This document shows, one piece after another, positions 24,338 to 32,492 of a stretch of DNA of 36,314 nucleotides (positions within the stretch are counted from its first letter, which is position 1; each line of letters begins with the position of its first letter). The stretch is from Neobacillus bataviensis LMG 21833. GTDB taxonomy: Bacteria > Bacillota > Bacilli > Bacillales > Cytobacillaceae. Both the position numbers and the translations under genes were made by a program. The stretch covers positions 1 to 36,314 of the forward strand of contig NZ_AJLS01000181.1 of assembly GCF_000307875.1 (NCBI RefSeq), written 5' to 3'. The notes beneath the pieces are model-generated. The model saw nothing but the letters and a program-made list of their open reading frames with translations. It did no database searches and had not been told where the DNA came from.

Positions 24338-25471
24338 ATGATGGGGCGCTTTTTTTCAATCCTAGTAATGGTATTTTTACTATATGTTTCTGGACCTATT
24401 ATTAAACAAAAATTCGCTAATGCTGACTATGTGAAGGAAATGAATCAAGTTGAATCTAAACTAAATGATGTTTTGAACAATCCAGAATTACAGGCAACCT
24501 TCGCTTCTCTATCTGGTGAAGTTAAACAATTACTAGAGCAGCTTGGCCTTTTTATAGATAAACAACCTAAGGAAGAACTGCAAGATCATAAAAAAATAAC
24601 ATTAGAAACCCCAGCTGATCAAGTCTTTTCTATTCATAATATAGAACTCGGTGCCACAAAAGACGAGGTTGAACTCAATGTTGGCCAGGCAAACCGGGAA
24701 ACACTAAATGAATATGGGACAAAGTGGTATGCCTATCACAACCATTATCAAAACTTTTTTATGATTATGTATGATGATAAAAACCAGGCAGCTGGTTTAT
24801 ACACGAATCAAGATTTAGTTGCCTCCAACAAGGGAATTAAATTAGGAAGTACGAAAGAAACGGTGCGAGATGCACTCGGGGATCCATTGACTGGGATCCA
24901 AAAGGGGCTAACTATTTTTCAAATACAAGAAAATGCTGACTATGATGTCTATCTGCTAGATGACGTTTATGTTACCATTTTCTACGATAAACATGAAAAC
25001 AATACAGTGACAGCCATCCAATTAATCAACAAAGACGTGGAACAAAAGAAACATGAACTTTACACTAGTGCAAGTCAGGCATTAAAGGAAGGGTTTGAGT
25101 ACCAGTTATTCGATTTAACAAATGCATCCCGTGTTGAACACCAGCTTCCAATTCTGTCATGGGATGACCATGTAAGAGAAACTGCCCGAAAGCATAGCAC
25201 CGATATGGCGGTGCATCACTATTTTGATCACACAAACCTTAAAGGGCAGTCGCCATTTGATCGGATGAAAGAGGATCATATTATCTTTTATCTGGCTGGT
25301 GAGAACCTTGCTTATGGTCAATTTAGCAGTATTTTTGCCCATGAGGGGTTAATGAACTCACTCGGTCACAGAGAAAATATTTTGCGCAAGGGATATAAAT
25401 ATTTAGGAGTGGGCGTTGCCTTTAATGATCAATCACAGCCTTATTATACTGAGAACTTTTATGCAAAATAA
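24338..25471 (+). CDS. ylbC: CAP-domain protein, YlbC-like
   Basis: The 377-residue protein has a ribosome binding site GGAGG 4 nt before ATG24338. ATG24341, directly after it, is equally likely. An N-terminal hydrophobic helix (about 4-20) anchors or exports it. Residues about 95-235 match the CAP-associated N-terminal domain, with two related halves (IELGATKDEVELNVGQANRE and IKLGSTKETVRDALGDPLTG). The C-terminal CAP/SCP domain has LTNASRVEHQLPILSWDDHV, HSTDMAVHHYFDH, GENLAYGQFS and SLGHRENILRKGYKYLGVGV. The CAP cavity histidine and glutamate residues are kept. The cell-surface role is unknown. Confidence 0.9.
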   Translation: MMGRFFSILVMVFLLYVSGPIIKQKFANADYVKEMNQVESKLNDVLNNPELQATFASLSGEVKQLLEQLGLFIDKQPKEELQDHKKITLETPADQVFSIHNIELGATKDEVELNVGQANRETLNEYGTKWYAYHNHYQNFFMIMYDDKNQAAGLYTNQDLVASNKGIKLGSTKETVRDALGDPLTGIQKGLTIFQIQENADYDVYLLDDVYVTIFYDKHENNTVTAIQLINKDVEQKKHELYTSASQALKEGFEYQLFDLTNASRVEHQLPILSWDDHVRETARKHSTDMAVHHYFDHTNLKGQSPFDRMKEDHIIFYLAGENLAYGQFSSIFAHEGLMNSLGHRENILRKGYKYLGVGVAFNDQSQPYYTENFYAK

Positions 25472-25481
25472 GAAAAAAATT

Positions 25482-25533
25482 GGTGCCGGAATCCTAGTTG
25501 CGCTTACGTTTTAGCACACTGGGATCCGGTACC
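25482..25533. repeat. Dispersed palindromic repeat, long GTGCC type, copy 2
   Basis: The outer arms GGTGCCGGAATCC/GGGATCCGGTACC pair almost fully, and the inner part CGCTTACGTTTTAGCACACTGGG matches the element at 40-91. It starts 11 bp after the ylbC stop and probably works as its terminator structure, though without a T run. Confidence 0.7.
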
Positions 25534-25541
25534 TGAATGAA

Positions 25542-25829
25542 TTAATTCACTTCTCTATAAATATTGACCTCAATACTCTCTCGTAATTTCCTAAGCTCAG
25601 GAACAATCTTTAACACATGTACACTTTGATTATGTTGTTCCAAAGCCTCTTCATTCACCCATTCTTCAATCATGGTAAGGATCGCAGGATCGTTAATCTC
25701 TTCATGAAGTGCATATGATAGGCAGCCTTTTTCTTTTCGCGTTTCTGCAACAAGTTCTTTAGCCAGTATTACATAGTCTTCAACCCTTACACCTGGTTTT
25801 AATCTGCCTTTCGCTACGACCCTAATCAT
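25542..25829 (-). CDS. Antibiotic-biosynthesis-monooxygenase (ABM) domain protein
   Basis: The start was set at ATG25829, 8 nt after GGGGGAG. The frame begins three codons earlier at a GTG next to that site. The 95-residue product has the single ABM ferredoxin-like fold: VVAKGRLKPGVRVEDYVILA, ETRKEKGCLSYALHEE, TMIEEWVNEEALEQHNQS. Relatives (YgiN and similar) are small dimeric quinol monooxygenases or heme-related enzymes. The heme-binding pattern of IsdG is not obvious. It is co-transcribed 27 bp after the HAD phosphatase gene. Confidence 0.88.
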   Translation of the reverse strand: MIRVVAKGRLKPGVRVEDYVILAKELVAETRKEKGCLSYALHEEINDPAILTMIEEWVNEEALEQHNQSVHVLKIVPELRKLRESIEVNIYREVN

Positions 25830-25856
25830 TTTTAACACTCCCCCACTCCGCTTGCA

Positions 25857-26720
25857 TTATAAGATTACTTCTGCAAATTTTGATTTCAGATAATGGTAAA
25901 CCCCGTCTTCATCGCATGTGAAATCCGTTACGTCATCGGCTATTTCTTTAATGCGATCGGGTGCATTCTTCATCGCGACAGCGTAATGAACAAGTCTTAG
26001 CATTGGCAAATCATTGTCACTATCGCCAATAGCCAGTGTTTCGTTCAGAGACAAACCAAAGTGATTTAACATCTGTTGGACTCCGGTTGCTTTGTTTACG
26101 TTTGCGACCATCACCTCGACATTGTGTTCAGAAGAAATCGAGATAGTAAAATCTACTTCCTTCTTAAATTGTTCAAGGTCTTTTTTCCAGCTATTGATAT
26201 GTTCTTTTGTTCTGGCAAAAAAATAAAATTTGGAGAATTCATTTCCTTCTATATGATCTTTCCAAGCAATTTCTTCTTTAATCGCTTGTTTACGTGAAAG
26301 CCACTCATTCAACCCAACACTTTCCGGCTTAGGATCTCTTATTTCAGCCTTAACATAGGCTTGATCTTGCTTTAGTGTGATTCGAGAAGTTCCATATGGA
26401 AAAAGTTCATAATATACTTTATGTTCTCTTGCTTTTTTTATAATAGTTTCCACCAAATCAAGCGGAAGTGTATGTTTAAATACGATTTCGCCATCAACAT
26501 ATCCCGCCATACCATTTGAAGTAACGACTCCATCAACTTGAAATCCAGGCGGCACCATTGGTTCTATTTCATCAAATGCTCTGCCTGTAGCAATAAAAAC
26601 AAAATACCCTTTCTTTCGTAATTCATCAATCATTTTTTTTATATGTATACTTACCTCATTTTGATGGTTTAAAATCGTCCCATCCATATCTAAAAAAATT
26701 GCTCTCGGTTTAAATTCCAT
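25857..26720 (-). CDS. HAD-superfamily Cof-type phosphatase
   Basis: The 287-residue protein starts at ATG26720 behind AGGAGGGG. HAD motif I is FLDMDGT (Asp11 nucleophile, Asp13 acid/base), motif II IATGRAF (Thr45), motif III Lys210 in VNKATGV, and motif IV GDSDND (232-237). A large type IIB cap lies between about 85 and 195. Cof-type enzymes dephosphorylate sugar phosphates, pyridoxal phosphate or FMN. The exact substrate is not predictable. It is the first gene of a two-gene unit with the ABM protein. Confidence 0.92.
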   Translation of the reverse strand: MEFKPRAIFLDMDGTILNHQNEVSIHIKKMIDELRKKGYFVFIATGRAFDEIEPMVPPGFQVDGVVTSNGMAGYVDGEIVFKHTLPLDLVETIIKKAREHKVYYELFPYGTSRITLKQDQAYVKAEIRDPKPESVGLNEWLSRKQAIKEEIAWKDHIEGNEFSKFYFFARTKEHINSWKKDLEQFKKEVDFTISISSEHNVEVMVANVNKATGVQQMLNHFGLSLNETLAIGDSDNDLPMLRLVHYAVAMKNAPDRIKEIADDVTDFTCDEDGVYHYLKSKFAEVIL

Positions 26721-26951
26721 GCCTATCCCCTCCTGCCACCACCACTTTAACGTATTACTTCAGCAGGGTCAAGATGGAAGCAGGGGACGGTTCTCTTGCC
26801 TCAAAATCTTTTTAAAACTTTTCCATCAATTCTACCGGCTAAAACAAATTCAAATGGAGGACATTAATCATTATAGCCAATCGCATCTTTTATTCCCGTA
26901 CCAATGGTACTTTGTACAAATAAAAAAAACAACACAAACGAGGGACAAGAA
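26721..26951. other. Intergenic stretch with a GGGGACGGTTCTC repeat signature
   Basis: GCAGGGGACGGTTCTCTTGCCTC (about 26781-26803) resembles a short dispersed repeat known in Bacillaceae genomes, often near REP-type transposases. No transposase is here. No clear promoter was found for the downstream esterase-family gene. Confidence 0.35.
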
Positions 26952-28217
26952 ATGATTGATAACCTAATTCAGTCGATTAAAAAGAATGCCATTCCACTAC
27001 ATGAGGCTGATCATTATAATTCGCTAATTAATGAGATTAATCAGGCTAATTATGTTTTATTCGGAGAATCCTCTCATGGGACATCTGAATTCTACAAGGT
27101 TCGAGCAGAACTCACTAAAAGATTAATTGAAGAAAAAGGGTTTACTTATATTGCAGTAGAAGGTGACTGGCCTGCGTGTCAACAAGTTAACCGGTATGTT
27201 AAAGGTTATGATAATGTCCATACAAATGCCCGAGAGGTCTTAACAGCATTTAACCGCTGGCCAACCTGGATGTGGGCTAATGAAGAAATCATTGACCTAA
27301 TTGAATGGTTAAAGATACATAATCAAAAGCTTACTAATAATCTGAAAGTTGGATTTTACGGGATTGATGTATATAGTTTATGGGAATCAATGGATGAGAT
27401 CATTAACTATTTGGAAAAAATAAACTCCCCTGATATTGAGAAGGCAAAAAAAGCATTTGCCTGTTTTGAACCATTTAACCGTGAACCCCAAATGTATGGT
27501 GTATCTGCTTCCTTTTACGCCGAGGGCTGCCATGACGAGGTTATTAAACTGCTTACCGATATAACGCTCAACAAAAATAAATATTCGAATGAGGAAGAAA
27601 GTCACTTAAACCTCGAAGTAAATGCCATTATCACGGCAAATGCAGAAAATTATTATCGAACAATGGTCATGAATGATCAAGAATCTTGGAATATTCGTGA
27701 TCGGCATATGGTGGAGGTGATTCAAAAAATCAGTTCCTATTACGGTGATCATGCAAAAGGAATCATTTGGGAACATAATACACATGTTGGCGATGCAAGA
27801 GCTACAGACATGGCCGATGGTGGTATGGTAAATGTCGGGCAACTCTTAAGAGAGCAAGAAGGAATTGAAAATGTATTTATTGTTGGATTTGGAACCCATC
27901 AGGGCACGGTTATAGCTTCCGAAGCATGGGGTGTGAATTTTGAAAGAATGATCGTACCACCTGCCCAAAAAGGTAGTTGGGAGGATTTAATGTTTAAGGC
28001 AGGCCCGCACGACAAAATACTTATTTTTAATGAAAAAAACCGCCATGATTTTTCGCAGAGGATTGGTCATCGAGCAATTGGAGTCGTTTATGATCCCAAT
28101 TATGAACATTTCGGAAACTATGTACCATCGGTTATGTCTGCTCGATATGATGCGTTTATTTACATCCATTCCACCAATGCTCTTCACCCTCTGGAAGTGG
28201 AAAAAATGCTAATTTAG
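26952..28217 (+). CDS. Erythromycin-esterase family protein
   Basis: The start is ATG26952, 7 nt after GAGGG. An upstream in-frame start at 26904 has no ribosome binding site. The 421-residue product has the family's active-site sequences: LFGESSHGTSEFYKVRAELT (His42), IAVEGDWPAC (Glu70), NRWPTWMWANEE, FYGIDVYSLWESM and IWEHNTHVGDARATDM. Ere enzymes open the macrolide lactone ring. Chromosomal Bacillus members of the family are more distant, and some tested ones do not act on macrolides. The name is a family assignment, not a resistance call. Confidence 0.88.
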   Translation: MIDNLIQSIKKNAIPLHEADHYNSLINEINQANYVLFGESSHGTSEFYKVRAELTKRLIEEKGFTYIAVEGDWPACQQVNRYVKGYDNVHTNAREVLTAFNRWPTWMWANEEIIDLIEWLKIHNQKLTNNLKVGFYGIDVYSLWESMDEIINYLEKINSPDIEKAKKAFACFEPFNREPQMYGVSASFYAEGCHDEVIKLLTDITLNKNKYSNEEESHLNLEVNAIITANAENYYRTMVMNDQESWNIRDRHMVEVIQKISSYYGDHAKGIIWEHNTHVGDARATDMADGGMVNVGQLLREQEGIENVFIVGFGTHQGTVIASEAWGVNFERMIVPPAQKGSWEDLMFKAGPHDKILIFNEKNRHDFSQRIGHRAIGVVYDPNYEHFGNYVPSVMSARYDAFIYIHSTNALHPLEVEKMLI

Positions 28218-28231
28218 TTCTATCACTCCAT

Positions 28232-28257
28232 AAAACGCCAATTTTCAGGCGTTTTTT
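28232..28257 (+). terminator. Intrinsic terminator of the esterase-family gene
   Basis: AAAACGCC/GGCGTTTT stem with an 8-nt loop, then TTGTTTTT, 14 bp past the stop. Confidence 0.85.
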
Positions 28258-28301
28258 GTTTTTCTTATAGAATTCGTGGTAAATGTGCATATAAATTTCG
28301 T

Positions 28302-28307
28302 TATAAT
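28302..28307 (+). promoter_or_regulatory. -10 box upstream of the trypsin-like protease
   Basis: A perfect TATAAT 34 bp before the GTG start. No good -35 hexamer is found at 16-18 bp, so the promoter may be weak or activator-dependent. Confidence 0.35.
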
Positions 28308-28340
28308 GAGACTATATTGTGTATTTATGAGGGTGATAAG

Positions 28341-29162
28341 GTGGAGAAAGAAGATCAAGATGTTAACCACGAAATTAGAGATGAAGAAATGGATCTGGAA
28401 TCCTTTTTCACTGAAATTGAGCAAAAAGAATGGGAATTAGAAAAAGTACAGAGAAAAAAGCGGAAAAAATTCATCGTTAAAATGATTAGCTCACTGCTTG
28501 TTTTTGCTATGTTAGTTAGCGGATTAGGGATGTGGTTTGATATTTTTAATATCCCAGCAATCCGCTTTGTTGAAGTGTCAAATCGTTTATCTAAGAAATC
28601 GGAAGTCACAGAATACAAAAAAGCCGTTGTGACTCTTGAATGGGGCGGGGTAAAGGGAACGGGATTTAATATCGCACCCGATGGATTAATTGTGACAAAC
28701 GCACATGTTGTTGAAAATACAAATAGTGTGAACGTCCATTTTGGAACAGGAGAATCCTTTGCAGGGAAGGTCATCGCTAAACATTCGGAACTAGATCTTG
28801 CAATTGTCGATATTGAGGCAAATAACCTCCCTGTCCTTCCACTGGATGTTGAACAAGAGTGGGAAAAAAGGGAAGGCGAGAAAATAATATTCATTGGGAA
28901 TCCGTTAGCCTTTACCCAAATCGCCAATGAAGGAAAAATTGTTGGGAAGGTCATGTTAAATGGCTGGGATGTTCCGGTTATGATGATCGAAGCACCGATT
29001 TATAAAGGGAATAGCGGGAGCCCCGTGCTTAATCAAAATGGCGAAGTAATAGGTGTCATTTTTGCTACATTGCAAAACCCTGAAATGGAGACAAAAGAAA
29101 TTATAGGTGCGGCAATCCCTTCTTATTACATTAAAGAAATACTTAAGGAATTGAAGGAATAA
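28341..29162 (+). CDS. Membrane-anchored trypsin-like serine protease (S1C, HtrA-like, no PDZ)
   Basis: The start was set at GTG28341, which follows GAGGGTGAT. The frame extends upstream to 28317 without a ribosome binding site. The 273-residue product has an acidic cytoplasmic N-terminus (about 40 residues), a basic stretch KKRKKF and one transmembrane helix (about 47-65). The extracellular protease domain has the triad His122 (TNAHVV), Asp152 (SELDLAIVD) and Ser226 (GNSGSPV). Unlike DegP/HtrA there is no C-terminal PDZ domain: the chain ends right after the protease fold. A role in surface protein quality control or signalling is inferred. Confidence 0.9.
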   Translation: MEKEDQDVNHEIRDEEMDLESFFTEIEQKEWELEKVQRKKRKKFIVKMISSLLVFAMLVSGLGMWFDIFNIPAIRFVEVSNRLSKKSEVTEYKKAVVTLEWGGVKGTGFNIAPDGLIVTNAHVVENTNSVNVHFGTGESFAGKVIAKHSELDLAIVDIEANNLPVLPLDVEQEWEKREGEKIIFIGNPLAFTQIANEGKIVGKVMLNGWDVPVMMIEAPIYKGNSGSPVLNQNGEVIGVIFATLQNPEMETKEIIGAAIPSYYIKEILKELKE

Positions 29163-29195
29163 ACCTTTTATCATTTTATTGAGAAAATCAAGGAA

Positions 29196-29223
29196 AGGAG
29201 CTTCCCCATTGGGTGAAGCTCCT
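29196..29223. terminator. Bidirectional terminator
   Basis: A stem AGGAGCTTC/GAAGCTCCT between the convergent protease and ABA-sandwich genes. T tracts are modest. Confidence 0.65.
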
Positions 29224-29244
29224 GTTTGCTTATGAAATGTAGTT

Positions 29245-29568
29245 TTAGCATAATTTCTGCGCTATTCTTGTGTTATCTGGAATTGAACTTAATTCGACGA
29301 TTGAGTAGGCGGCATTCGTAATCGCTTGTGCCAATGTCTCACCGGATGCACAAATGTCGTTAAAGCAAATTTTGGAAAAGTCTTTTGTTGTATAGGTAAA
29401 TCCTAACTCTTCCAACCGCCTTACAATAAGCATCGCATGATTGATGTTTTGCTCTGGCTGAAAATCAGACTCATGAATAAATATTCCTTTTTCATAGTCA
29501 TACCATCGATCCCATCTATTTAACTTCCAACCTAGTATTCTCCGTGCAATTGAGTCAATTTTCAGCAT
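29245..29568 (-). CDS. Phage ABA-sandwich domain protein
   Basis: The 107-residue protein starts at ATG29568, with AAGGGG about 10 nt before. The pattern IARRILGWKLNRWDRWYDYE, then DFQPEQNINHAMLIVRRLEE and GFTYTT, is that of the BC1872-like phage ABA sandwich family. ASGETLAQAITNAAYSIVEL completes the C-terminal helix. Members are common in Bacillus prophages and as single genes. No other phage gene is present, so this is a lone copy. Function is unknown. Confidence 0.75.
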   Translation of the reverse strand: MLKIDSIARRILGWKLNRWDRWYDYEKGIFIHESDFQPEQNINHAMLIVRRLEELGFTYTTKDFSKICFNDICASGETLAQAITNAAYSIVELSSIPDNTRIAQKLC

Positions 29569-29694
29569 GTCATCATACCCCTTTTCTTTACTAGTTTATT
29601 ATTAGTTGGTTTGTTATATAACAGCTTAGTTAATTAATTGTAATTATATAACACAATAGAATAGATTTCCAGTATTTATTGAATATATTTTTAT

Positions 29695-29749
29695 AAAAAA
29701 AAGTGCCAGGCACCCTCCAATATTTCTGAGGGTACCCAACACTTTTTTT
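29695..29749. repeat. Dispersed palindrome, AGTGCCAGGCACC type, terminator-like
   Basis: AAAAAAAGTGCCAGGCACCCTC pairs imperfectly with GAGGGTACCCAACACTTTTTTT. A and T runs flank it on both sides. It is 7 bp past the end of the subtilase remnant and belongs to the GTGCC-GGCAC family. Confidence 0.7.
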
Positions 29750-29756
29750 AACCTTA

Positions 29757-30192
29757 TTTCAACGCGCTAACCGCATTAATTAATCCTTGACCGGACTTTT
29801 CATCATACCCTGGTTTGAATACATCTTCACCAGATTTTAAAATTCATGTTCTGGTTGCTCGGACTTCTGTGCGTAGCACCCTTATCATCGCCGGAAAGTT
29901 TTCCAGGGCTGCTAATATCCACGGCATTATTCCCTGCAGAACCAACAACGGTAACTCCCTTTTTGATAGCATAATTAATTGCTCGATTAAACATTTGCAC
30001 ATCTGCCACAACGTCTTTTGTTGCATATTCCGGATCCTGGTACCAATCATAGCCGCCTAATGACATATTGACTACATCGACGTTATCATCTGTAGCAGTC
30101 ATTAAAGCCTCTGCGATATCGGCAGTAGAAGCTTCACCGGTTGGGCCAAAGACACGATAACAAGCCACTTTTAGGTCAGGTCCAACACCCAT
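29757..30192 (-). pseudogene. Subtilisin-like (S8) protease remnant with internal deletion
   Basis: The minus strand reads VGPDLKVACYRVFGPTGEAS, then DNVDVVNMSLGGYDW, AINYAIKKGVTVVGSAGNNA and SSPGKLSGDDKGATHRSPSN. This is the middle of an S8 protease with its oxyanion asparagine. At about 29835 it jumps in another frame to KSGEDVFKPGYDEKSGQGLI and NAVSALK-stop, the extreme C-terminus. The N-terminal Asp and His regions and the whole GTSMAxP serine region are missing. The gene is dead. A deletion of several hundred bases inside the gene and loss of its 5' end best explain this. Confidence 0.85.
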
Positions 30193-30396
30193 CGTTCTTC
30201 CCTTTGTTAAATATGATTATTTCCCCTTTTTGTATGAATGGAATTGCTGCAATTTTTGTCGGAATTCCAATTCAATTTACCTATCAGCTTAATTCCCAAA
30301 AGCTTATAACAAAAGATTCTTTTTAAAATCGGCATTTCTACAGTGAAAGGGAAATCCATATATATAAGAGTAAAAGGCTGACAGGGGTAGAAATCA

Positions 30397-31671
30397 ATGG
30401 ACAAACAAAATAGTGGGTTTAGATGGGTTGTTTTTGCTTCTGTATTGTTTACATATTTTTTAATGGCGAGTCAAAGAACGGCACCGGGATTAATTACAGA
30501 CCAGGTTATGAGGGATTTTAATGTGACTGCATCCACCATCGGATTACTGACAAGTATCCAATTTTTTGCCTATACTGGTTTGCAGATTCCCTTTGGCATT
30601 TTGGCAGATCGGTATGGTCCCAATATCTTTCTTATTTCAGGAGCAATACTTACTGGTATAGGGACGCTAATTTATAGTCTTGGTACGAATGAATTGATGC
30701 TTTTTCTCGCTAGATTACTGACGGGAATCGGGGACGCAACCATCTGGGTTAATCTGGTGTTAATTTTAAGCCAATGGTTTAAAGTGAAGGAGTTTGTCAA
30801 ATTAATTGGCCTAGCAGGTATGACTGGGAGTCTAGGATTCCTGTTGGCAACCGTTCCTTTTTCAGCTTGGATTGCGCTATTGGGCTGGAGGGCAGCATTT
30901 TTTTCAGTAGGAATGATGTTATGTCTGTGTGGACTTCTTCTTTATTTTGTACTTATAAAAAAACCAAAGCAATTTTTCCCCACCAATTCGATTACAGGAA
31001 AAAAAGAGATTCATCGTGAAAAACCACTTATTTTACTACGGCGAATATTTTCCAATCGGCAGGCATGGGCTCTATTCTTTTGTCACTTTGGTGTTGTCGG
31101 TGCGTATGTAGGATTTATCGGTTCGTGGGCTGTTCCTTATGGAATCCAGGTGTATGGTATGACCCGTTCAGATGCAAGTCAGCTCATTATGATTGGGCTA
31201 ATCGGTGCACTTATTGGTGCTCCCCTAACAAGTTGGATTTCAAGTGTGTTGGCAACGATTAAACGGCAATATGCGATTGTTCATCTCACAATTTTATTGA
31301 GTTGGGTCGCCTTTCTTTTATTTAGTGGAAAGCCGCCATTTTTCACGCTATATATACTATTTTTTATCATTGGCTTTGGCTATGGAGCAAGTGCTTTAAC
31401 CTTTGCCTTCGTTCGCCAATCCTTCTCTATAAAAGATTCCGGTGTTGTCACGGGGGTTGCAAATACTGGGGGTTTTTTAAGCGCCGTCCTTCTACCGAGC
31501 ATTTTTGGAATGGTATTAGACCATTTCCCTGCAGCTCCAGGCAGTATTGGTGTGGGTTATTTTTACGGCTTTATCACTCCTGTCGTCTTTTCCCTTATTG
31601 GCTTGATGGGAGTTATTTCTATTAAAGAAACCCGGCAAGGAACAAAGCACTCAAGCGATAGGGCGGTATAA
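30397..31671 (+). CDS. Major facilitator superfamily transporter
   Basis: The 424-residue protein starts at ATG30397, 6 nt after AGGGGTAG. It has 12 predicted helices. The MFS loop 2-3 motif is GILADRYGPNIFLISG, preceded by IGLLTSIQFFAYTGLQIPFG. A central cytoplasmic loop (about 190-215, rich in K, E and R) separates the two halves, and motif-C-like glycines occur in helix 5 (GMTGSLGFLLATVPF). The N-terminal ASQRTAPGLITDQVMRDFNV pattern is that of organic-anion or uptake MFS members rather than drug pumps. The substrate is unknown. The gene stands alone. Confidence 0.92.
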   Translation: MDKQNSGFRWVVFASVLFTYFLMASQRTAPGLITDQVMRDFNVTASTIGLLTSIQFFAYTGLQIPFGILADRYGPNIFLISGAILTGIGTLIYSLGTNELMLFLARLLTGIGDATIWVNLVLILSQWFKVKEFVKLIGLAGMTGSLGFLLATVPFSAWIALLGWRAAFFSVGMMLCLCGLLLYFVLIKKPKQFFPTNSITGKKEIHREKPLILLRRIFSNRQAWALFFCHFGVVGAYVGFIGSWAVPYGIQVYGMTRSDASQLIMIGLIGALIGAPLTSWISSVLATIKRQYAIVHLTILLSWVAFLLFSGKPPFFTLYILFFIIGFGYGASALTFAFVRQSFSIKDSGVVTGVANTGGFLSAVLLPSIFGMVLDHFPAAPGSIGVGYFYGFITPVVFSLIGLMGVISIKETRQGTKHSSDRAV

Positions 31672-31684
31672 AATCGAGCAGCAT

Positions 31685-31720
31685 CAGGCACCATCCTATT
31701 TCAGGATGGTGCCTGTTTTT
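31685..31720. terminator. Terminator, CAGGCACCATCCT palindrome
   Basis: A 13-bp perfect stem CAGGCACCATCCT/AGGATGGTGCCTG with T5, 13 bp after the MFS stop and abutting the end of the convergent ykvS-like gene. Its GGCACC arms link it to the GTGCC-GGCAC repeat family. Confidence 0.85.
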
Positions 31721-31901
31721 ACTTGGAATTTTTTATTTTGTAATTTTTATGATTCACAATGGTTATAAGTGGTTCGCCCTTATCTTTTGAAAACCCGTAT
31801 TGAACAATAACAGAATTTTCTCTAATGGCAGAAACCTCACCTTCAAAGGAGTTCCCCTCCCGTTTAAAGGAAATAACATCGCCAACTTTTGCAGTAGTCA
31901 T
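31719..31901 (-). CDS. ykvS: YkvS-like DUF2187 small protein
   Basis: The 60-residue protein starts at ATG31901, close behind GAGGTGAT. It reads KVGDVISFKREGNSFEGEVS, ENSVIVQYGF and TIVNHKNYKI, which are the DUF2187 motifs of B. subtilis YkvS. The fold is a small KOW/SH3-like beta barrel by family resemblance. The function is unknown. It is divergent from the ywbE pair to the right. Confidence 0.85.
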   Translation of the reverse strand: MTTAKVGDVISFKREGNSFEGEVSAIRENSVIVQYGFSKDKGEPLITIVNHKNYKIKNSK

Positions 31902-31982
31902 TCCATCACCTCTTCTTTATCTTATCCCAAAAATAGTTTATACTAAATTAAACTAACATATTCAAAAAAGGAGATATTTTCT

Positions 31983-32177
31983 ATGACTGAGAATCAACAA
32001 CCCGAAGAGGGAAAGAAGAAAATCAGCTTACAAGAGGCCATGAAGCAGCAATTAGCAAACAAAAAGAACCAAGCCTCCACTGGTAATGGAAATACGAATG
32101 CCAATCTTTCAACCAAAAAGTTAAAGAGTCAGCAATCAAAGAAACCAAGCAATACCCGCAGAAAAATGGGTACCTAA
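31983..32177 (+). CDS. Small basic hydrophilic protein paired with ywbE
   Basis: The 64-residue protein starts at ATG31983 behind AAAAGGAG. It is rich in K, Q, N and S (SLQEAMKQQLANKKNQ, STKKLKSQQSKKPSNTRRKM), probably disordered, and has no membrane segment. Its stop overlaps the ywbE start by one base (TAATG), so the two are translationally coupled. The basic, disordered character would fit nucleic-acid binding, which is inference. Confidence 0.75.
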   Translation: MTENQQPEEGKKKISLQEAMKQQLANKKNQASTGNGNTNANLSTKKLKSQQSKKPSNTRRKMGT

Positions 32178-32374
32178 TGAACGGGCAAAATCGGAAGGAC
32201 ATAGTACCGGGCCTAACAGTTGAAATTGTTTTAAAAAAGGACCAAAGGACGGGAAAGCTTACAAGAGGAATTGTGAAAGATATTCTTACCAATTCTAGCA
32301 CCCATCCCCATGGTATCAAAGTTAGGCTGACAGATGGCCAGATTGGTCGCGTTCAAAAAATCACCCCCAATTAA
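32177..32374 (+). CDS. ywbE: YwbE family protein
   Basis: The 65-residue protein reads IVPGLTVEIVLKKDQRTGKL, TRGIVKDILTNSSTHPHGIK and VRLTDGQIGRVQKI. This is the complete YwbE family, a small KOW-like protein of about 60-70 residues found across Firmicutes and other phyla. No biochemical role is established. It is coupled to the basic protein upstream and followed by a terminator. Confidence 0.92.
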   Translation: MNGQNRKDIVPGLTVEIVLKKDQRTGKLTRGIVKDILTNSSTHPHGIKVRLTDGQIGRVQKITPN

Positions 32375-32384
32375 AAGGTTGAAG

Positions 32385-32423
32385 AAAGCATTTATGGAAC
32401 TTTTCCTTAAATGCTTTTTTTAT
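32385..32423 (+). terminator. Intrinsic terminator of the ywbE pair
   Basis: AAAGCATTTA/TTAAATGCTTT stem followed by T7, 10 bp after the ywbE stop. Confidence 0.85.
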
Positions 32424-32492
32424 TTGAAAAAGGAATTAGGATAAAATCCTTATTGATCCAATACACTTTTATTATGGAAAGGAGTGTTTTAT

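Noticed and set aside
28355..28954. 199-residue minus-strand ORF
   Set aside because: Exactly antisense to the trypsin-like protease, which has its catalytic triad intact. It is a shadow frame.
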